DNA of 8,742 nt from Hyphomonas sp. (GTDB lineage Bacteria > Pseudomonadota > Alphaproteobacteria > Caulobacterales > Hyphomonadaceae): positions 1 through 8,742 of the forward strand of contig DNFL01000155.1 of the NCBI GenBank assembly GCA_003486945.1, in the 5' to 3' direction. The notes below the pieces were generated by a model. That model was not told the origin of the DNA. It was given only the letters and a program-made list of their open reading frames with translations, and ran no database searches. Below, in pieces: positions 6,822 to 8,742 of the stretch; position 1 is the stretch's first letter, and each line of letters opens with the position of its first letter. Position numbers and translations under genes: made by a program.

Positions 6822-7517
6822 ATGCCGGGCACGCAGAGCAAGCCGCCGATCATCAATGCGCCGCTGCCGGTGACGGTGTTTGCGGTGTTGCTGGTGGCGG
6901 CGCATGCGGTGGTCAGCTTCCTGCCGGGCGGGCTGCAGAACTTCGTTTTCTACAATGGCGCGTTGATTCCGGAGCGATTCTGGGCCTCGCCGGACTTTGC
7001 TGCGACGAGCGGGCTGGCGCCCTATGCGAACGCCCTAGCGGCGGCGGTCCCGATGGTGGCGAGCGCGTTCCTGCATGGCGGCTGGATGCACGTGATCATG
7101 AATGCGGCTTTCCTGGTGGCGTTCGCCAAGCCGCTGCTGGAGCTGATGCGGCGGGTCTGGCCGGGCCGGGAGCCGGGGGCGACGCTGGTGCTGCTGGGGC
7201 TGTTCCTGACCGCTCAGATTGCCGCGAGCCTTACTTTCCTGGCCCTCAATTATCCGGCGGGGCCGATGGCTGTCGGGGCGTCCGGAGGGGTCAGCGGGTT
7301 GCTGGCGGCGATCCTGATGCTGCGGGGTGGGCCGCAGAAATGGCTACTGACGCGGGAATTCCTTCTCGCGTCGGCGGCATATATGGTGATCAACGTGCTG
7401 ATGGTGTTTGTGGGACCCGCCCTGCTGGGGGCGTCGATAGCCTGGCAGGCGCATATCGGCGGGTATGCCGGCGGGGCGCTGTTCATGCGGCTGGTGCTGT
7501 GGCGGATGGGGGGCTGA
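6822..7517 (+). CDS. Rhomboid-family intramembrane serine protease
   Basis: The 231-aa membrane protein has about six helices (roughly 16-34, 75-104, 120-142, 149-168, 180-200 and 205-225). It keeps the rhomboid active-site residues. A HGGWMHVIMN block gives His85, His90 and Asn94, with the same 5- and 4-residue spacing as His145, His150 and Asn154 of E. coli GlpG. GASG (152-155) gives the nucleophile Ser154. HIGG gives the general-base His211 in the last helix. The enzyme should cut membrane proteins within or near their transmembrane segments; the substrate is unknown. Bacterial rhomboids are linked to membrane quality control and to processing of transport or adhesion proteins. The insert between helices 1 and 2 (about 35-74) is the usual place for the L1 loop. 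The ATG at 6822 has GAGGAG at 6811-6816, 5 nt upstream. The longer overlapping plus-strand frame is an Ala/Gly-rich shadow. Confidence 0.92.
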   Translation: MPGTQSKPPIINAPLPVTVFAVLLVAAHAVVSFLPGGLQNFVFYNGALIPERFWASPDFAATSGLAPYANALAAAVPMVASAFLHGGWMHVIMNAAFLVAFAKPLLELMRRVWPGREPGATLVLLGLFLTAQIAASLTFLALNYPAGPMAVGASGGVSGLLAAILMLRGGPQKWLLTREFLLASAAYMVINVLMVFVGPALLGASIAWQAHIGGYAGGALFMRLVLWRMGG

Positions 7518-7562
7518 TTTCCCGCCCGGCGGCCGCCTTTTAAAGCGGATAGTCGATTCGGG

Positions 7563-7584
7563 GGCAGGGGTGTGCTGCCCTGCC
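7563..7584 (+). promoter_or_regulatory. Hairpin in the leader of the CBS-domain gene
   Basis: GGCAGGG (7563-7569) and CCCTGCC (7578-7584) form a perfect 7-bp stem with an 8-nt loop, 46 nt after the rhomboid stop. No T-run follows, so it is not a typical terminator. The left arm can also pair as GGGCAGG (7562-7568) with CCTGCCC (7610-7616), just before the CBS ribosome site, so two folds compete. Confidence 0.5.
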
Positions 7585-7636
7585 GCAAGCAGGTCATCAA
7601 AAACCGCGGCCTGCCCGGGTTGGGAGGCCCTGAGCG

Positions 7637-8071
7637 ATGATTGTTGAGCAGATCCTGAACGACAAAGGCCGAAGCGTCGTGACCCTGAAAGCGGACACGA
7701 CCCTGAAAGAGGCCGCGCAGCTGCTCGATGACAGGAAGATCGGCGCAGTCGTGGCGCTGGATGCGGACGAGAGAATCATCGGGGTGCTTTCGGAACGCGA
7801 TGTCGTGCGCCAGGTGGCCCGGCTGGGCGCGCCGGCGCTGGATATGCCGGTGGGCAGCGCGATGACGCGGGCTGTGGTGACCGTGGCGCCGTCTACGGCG
7901 ATCGATGAGGCGCTACAGACGATGACGGACCGGCGCATCCGCCACCTGCCGGTGGTGCACAATGAGCGCCTGACGGGCGTGATCTCGATCGGCGACCTGG
8001 TGAAGTGGAAAATCGCGGAAACCGAGGCCGAAGCGAACGCGATGAAGTCGTATTTGTCCGCCCAGTTCTGA
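7637..8071 (+). CDS. Tandem CBS-domain protein
   Basis: The 144-aa soluble protein is made up almost entirely of two CBS motifs. The first spans about residues 13-63 and the second about 79-129. Each ends in the typical strand-turn-helix: GVLSERDVVR (49-58) and GVISIGDLVK (114-123). A pair of CBS motifs folds into a Bateman module that usually binds adenine nucleotides such as AMP or ATP, or S-adenosylmethionine, and regulates a partner. No enzyme or channel domain is fused, so it is a stand-alone sensor of unknown target. The acidic C-terminal helix (about 126-140) may aid dimerisation. The ATG at 7637 has GGAGG at 7623-7627, 9 nt upstream. It lies 119 nt after the rhomboid gene on the same strand, so cotranscription is possible. 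No clear terminator follows before the first rRNA promoter candidate 48 nt downstream. Confidence 0.92.
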   Translation: MIVEQILNDKGRSVVTLKADTTLKEAAQLLDDRKIGAVVALDADERIIGVLSERDVVRQVARLGAPALDMPVGSAMTRAVVTVAPSTAIDEALQTMTDRRIRHLPVVHNERLTGVISIGDLVKWKIAETEAEANAMKSYLSAQF

Positions 8072-8119
8072 CGGGACGCAGAAAAACACTCGAAGCTGTG
8101 GATTTCCGCATTTAAGGGG

Positions 8120-8148
8120 TTGCGGGGGCGCAAACGCGCCGCTACATC
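8120..8148 (+). promoter_or_regulatory. Candidate distal rRNA promoter (P1)
   Basis: TTGCGGG (8120-8126) is followed after 14 nt by GCTACATC (8141-8148). This is a full match to the Caulobacter-type GCTANAWC -10 pattern, with a -35 that differs from TTGACGS at two positions. The 14-nt spacer is itself an inverted repeat, GGCGC-AAAC-GCGCC (8127-8140). It overlaps a second one, TTGCG-GGGG-CGCAA (8120-8133). It lies about 550 nt before 16S, a plausible distance for a distal rRNA promoter. Confidence 0.45.
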
Positions 8149-8223
8149 GCGCACTTCGCTGAACCGGCCCTTGGGCGGGCGACGCGATGACCCCCAGCTG
8201 GTCGCCTGTTTGTAGAAAAGGGC

Positions 8224-8252
8224 TTGCCCTTTCCCCCGAACAGCGGCTATAT
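8224..8252 (+). promoter_or_regulatory. Candidate middle rRNA promoter (P2)
   Basis: TTGCCC (8224-8229) and CTATAT (8247-8252) are 17 nt apart. The extended -10 GCTATATG (8246-8253) matches seven of eight GCTANAWC positions. A transcript from about 8259 would reach the 16S start after about 440 nt. Confidence 0.45.
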
Positions 8253-8375
8253 GTGCGGTTCCTCTGAATGCCTGAATTTTTGGGCCGAGCAATTCGGTCT
8301 AAGGGTTCTTTTCGCTCAAATCACCGCAGGCTGACTGGTTAATCCACGGACTGCAGAAGAGTGACAAAAAGGGTG

Positions 8376-8403
8376 TTGACGGGGAAAAAGGCGGCTGTAT
8401 AAG
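8376..8403 (+). promoter_or_regulatory. Candidate proximal, strongest rRNA promoter (P3)
   Basis: TTGACG (8376-8381), a 16-nt spacer and TATAAG (8398-8403) make the best promoter match in the window. The bases just after the -10 are GC-rich (CCGCCAC), as in promoters under stringent, ppGpp-linked control. An A-run lies just before the -35. The -10 sits inside a perfect inverted repeat, GGCGGCT-GTATA-AGCCGCC (8390-8408). The start would be near 8410, about 290 nt before 16S. Confidence 0.75.
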
Positions 8404-8462
8404 CCGCCACTTCCGAGCGGGCCCGGCGGGCTCTCAAGGGTTTCGGGAAGCTCCGGTTTCCA

Positions 8463-8473
8463 GCTGTTTGACA
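8463..8473 (+). promoter_or_regulatory. boxA antitermination element
   Basis: GCTGTTTGACA closely resembles the E. coli rRNA boxA core GCTCTTTAACA, differing at two positions. It sits about 55 nt into the leader, as expected. In known systems boxA RNA binds NusB and S10 so that polymerase reads through the long untranslated rRNA. Confidence 0.7.
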
Positions 8474-8512
8474 TCGTAAGAGATAGGAAGAGAAACGCAG
8501 GCGGCGTGATAG

Positions 8513-8535
8513 CTTGCGGACTTCGCAAGAAGTCC
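8513..8535 (+). promoter_or_regulatory. Two overlapping, mutually exclusive leader hairpins
   Basis: CTTGCG (8513-8518) pairs with CGCAAG (8524-8529) around a 5-nt loop. GGACTT (8518-8523) pairs with AAGTCC (8530-8535) around a 6-nt loop. Both stems are perfect 6-bp helices, and the loop of one supplies arm bases of the other, so only one can form at a time. Confidence 0.6.
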
Positions 8536-8583
8536 AAAACGATCACGACGGATGTGTTTCTTGAGAGAATTCTTTTTTCCATC

Positions 8584-8603
8584 GATCAGGTTTCGACCTG
8601 GTC
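8584..8603 (+). promoter_or_regulatory. UUCG-capped hairpin in the rRNA leader
   Basis: GATCAGGT (8584-8591) pairs with ACCTGGTC (8596-8603) through 8 bp, one of them G-U, closed by a TTCG loop. UUCG loops make very stable hairpins and are common in rRNA precursors. It may be a folding or processing signal. The U-tract is upstream of it, so it is not a terminator. Confidence 0.7.
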
Positions 8604-8660
8604 TTTGCTAAAAGGGTTTCTCGTCAAAGAACGCAATACTTATGCTTAACAGCAAAGTGA

Positions 8661-8682
8661 CCGTCCCATTTTCCTGGGATGG
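8661..8682 (+). promoter_or_regulatory. Hairpin just before mature 16S rRNA
   Basis: CCGTCCCA (8661-8668) pairs with TGGGATGG (8675-8682) through 8 bp, one of them G-U, with a 6-nt loop. It ends 17 nt before the predicted 16S 5' end. It probably belongs to the precursor part removed by RNase E/G-type and other processing. Confidence 0.55.
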
Positions 8683-8699
8683 TTTCGTCAGATCACACT

Positions 8700-8742
8700 C
8701 AATTTGAGAGTTTGATTCTGGCTCAGAACGAACGCTGGCGGC
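8700..8742 (+). rRNA. rrs: 16S ribosomal RNA, first 43 nt (cut by window edge)
   Basis: The conserved 16S start is present: AGAGTTTGAT (8707-8716), CTGGCTCAG and then AACGAACGCTGGCGGC at the edge, which is the alphaproteobacterial version. E. coli numbering equals window position minus 8699, so the mature 5' end is near 8700. Base 18 (8717) is T where most bacteria have C. The rest of the rRNA operon should continue to the right. Confidence 0.97.

Larger units (their letters stand above)
8410..8699 (+). other. Transcribed 5' leader of the rRNA operon
   Basis: This stretch runs from the proximal promoter to mature 16S. No gene is present; a minus-strand open frame at 8316-8582 looks spurious. 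It contains a GC-rich early hairpin (GCCC 8421-8424 with GGGC 8428-8431), boxA, two competing hairpins, a UUCG hairpin and a hairpin next to 16S. Part of it should also pair with sequence beyond 16S to form the RNase III stem, but that partner is outside the window. Confidence 0.7.

Noticed and set aside
6803..7543. Longer plus-strand frame over the rhomboid gene
   Set aside because: It gives an Ala/Gly-rich product with no motif; the overlapping frame has the rhomboid active site and a good ribosome site.
7597..8292. 231-codon minus-strand frame over the CBS gene
   Set aside because: Ser/Arg/Thr-rich shadow of the CBS gene, extended by chance into the rRNA upstream region.
8096..8349. DnaA-box-like words (TGTGGATTT near 8097 and TAATCCACG near 8341)
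   Set aside because: Each has two mismatches to the 9-mer, they are far apart, and no AT-rich unwinding region or replication gene is near, so an origin is not supported.
8316..8582. 88-codon minus-strand frame in the rRNA leader
   Set aside because: It is antisense to the promoter and leader, has no domain, and would collide with rRNA transcription.

Overview
The window looks like chromosomal DNA of a GC-rich alphaproteobacterium, most likely near the Caulobacterales/Hyphomonadaceae. The clues are a PAS_5-type regulator (a family known mainly from alphaproteobacteria), a sphingomonad/hyphomonad-style TonB-dependent receptor, two promoter-like sites whose -10 regions match the Caulobacter-type GCTANAWC pattern fully or nearly, a GCTGTTTGACA boxA before the rRNA, and a 16S 5' end of alphaproteobacterial type. 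The class is fairly secure; the order and family are inferences.

Layout. On the minus strand at the left edge, a tandem PilZ-domain protein (408-1025) is followed 4 nt later by the N-terminal part of a GYF_2/DUF4339-domain protein that runs off the window (1-403). Both belong to one probable operon. Divergent from them is a GMC-family FAD alcohol/choline-type dehydrogenase (1162-2811). Its stop codon abuts that of a minus-strand PAS_5 protein (2812-3360). A 406-bp gene-free region follows, carrying a long imperfect inverted repeat and a candidate promoter. Then come an 834-aa TonB-dependent receptor (3767-6271) with a strong terminator, a small DUF4345-like membrane protein on the minus strand (6330-6707), a divergent rhomboid-family intramembrane protease (6822-7517), a tandem CBS-domain protein (7637-8071), and an rRNA control region of about 630 bp ending at the first 43 nt of a 16S rRNA gene (8700-8742).

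How the genes relate. The protein-coding genes do not form one pathway. PilZ and PAS_5 point to intracellular signalling, the receptor to TonB-energised uptake, and GMC to substrate oxidation. The densest unexplained structure is in the rRNA control region: three candidate promoters, a perfect inverted repeat across the -10 of the third, two mutually exclusive leader hairpins, a UUCG-capped hairpin and a last hairpin just before mature 16S. I found no CRISPR array, transposase, prophage gene, tRNA or defence system. The window is mostly ordinary chromosome, with its most interesting details in non-coding DNA.
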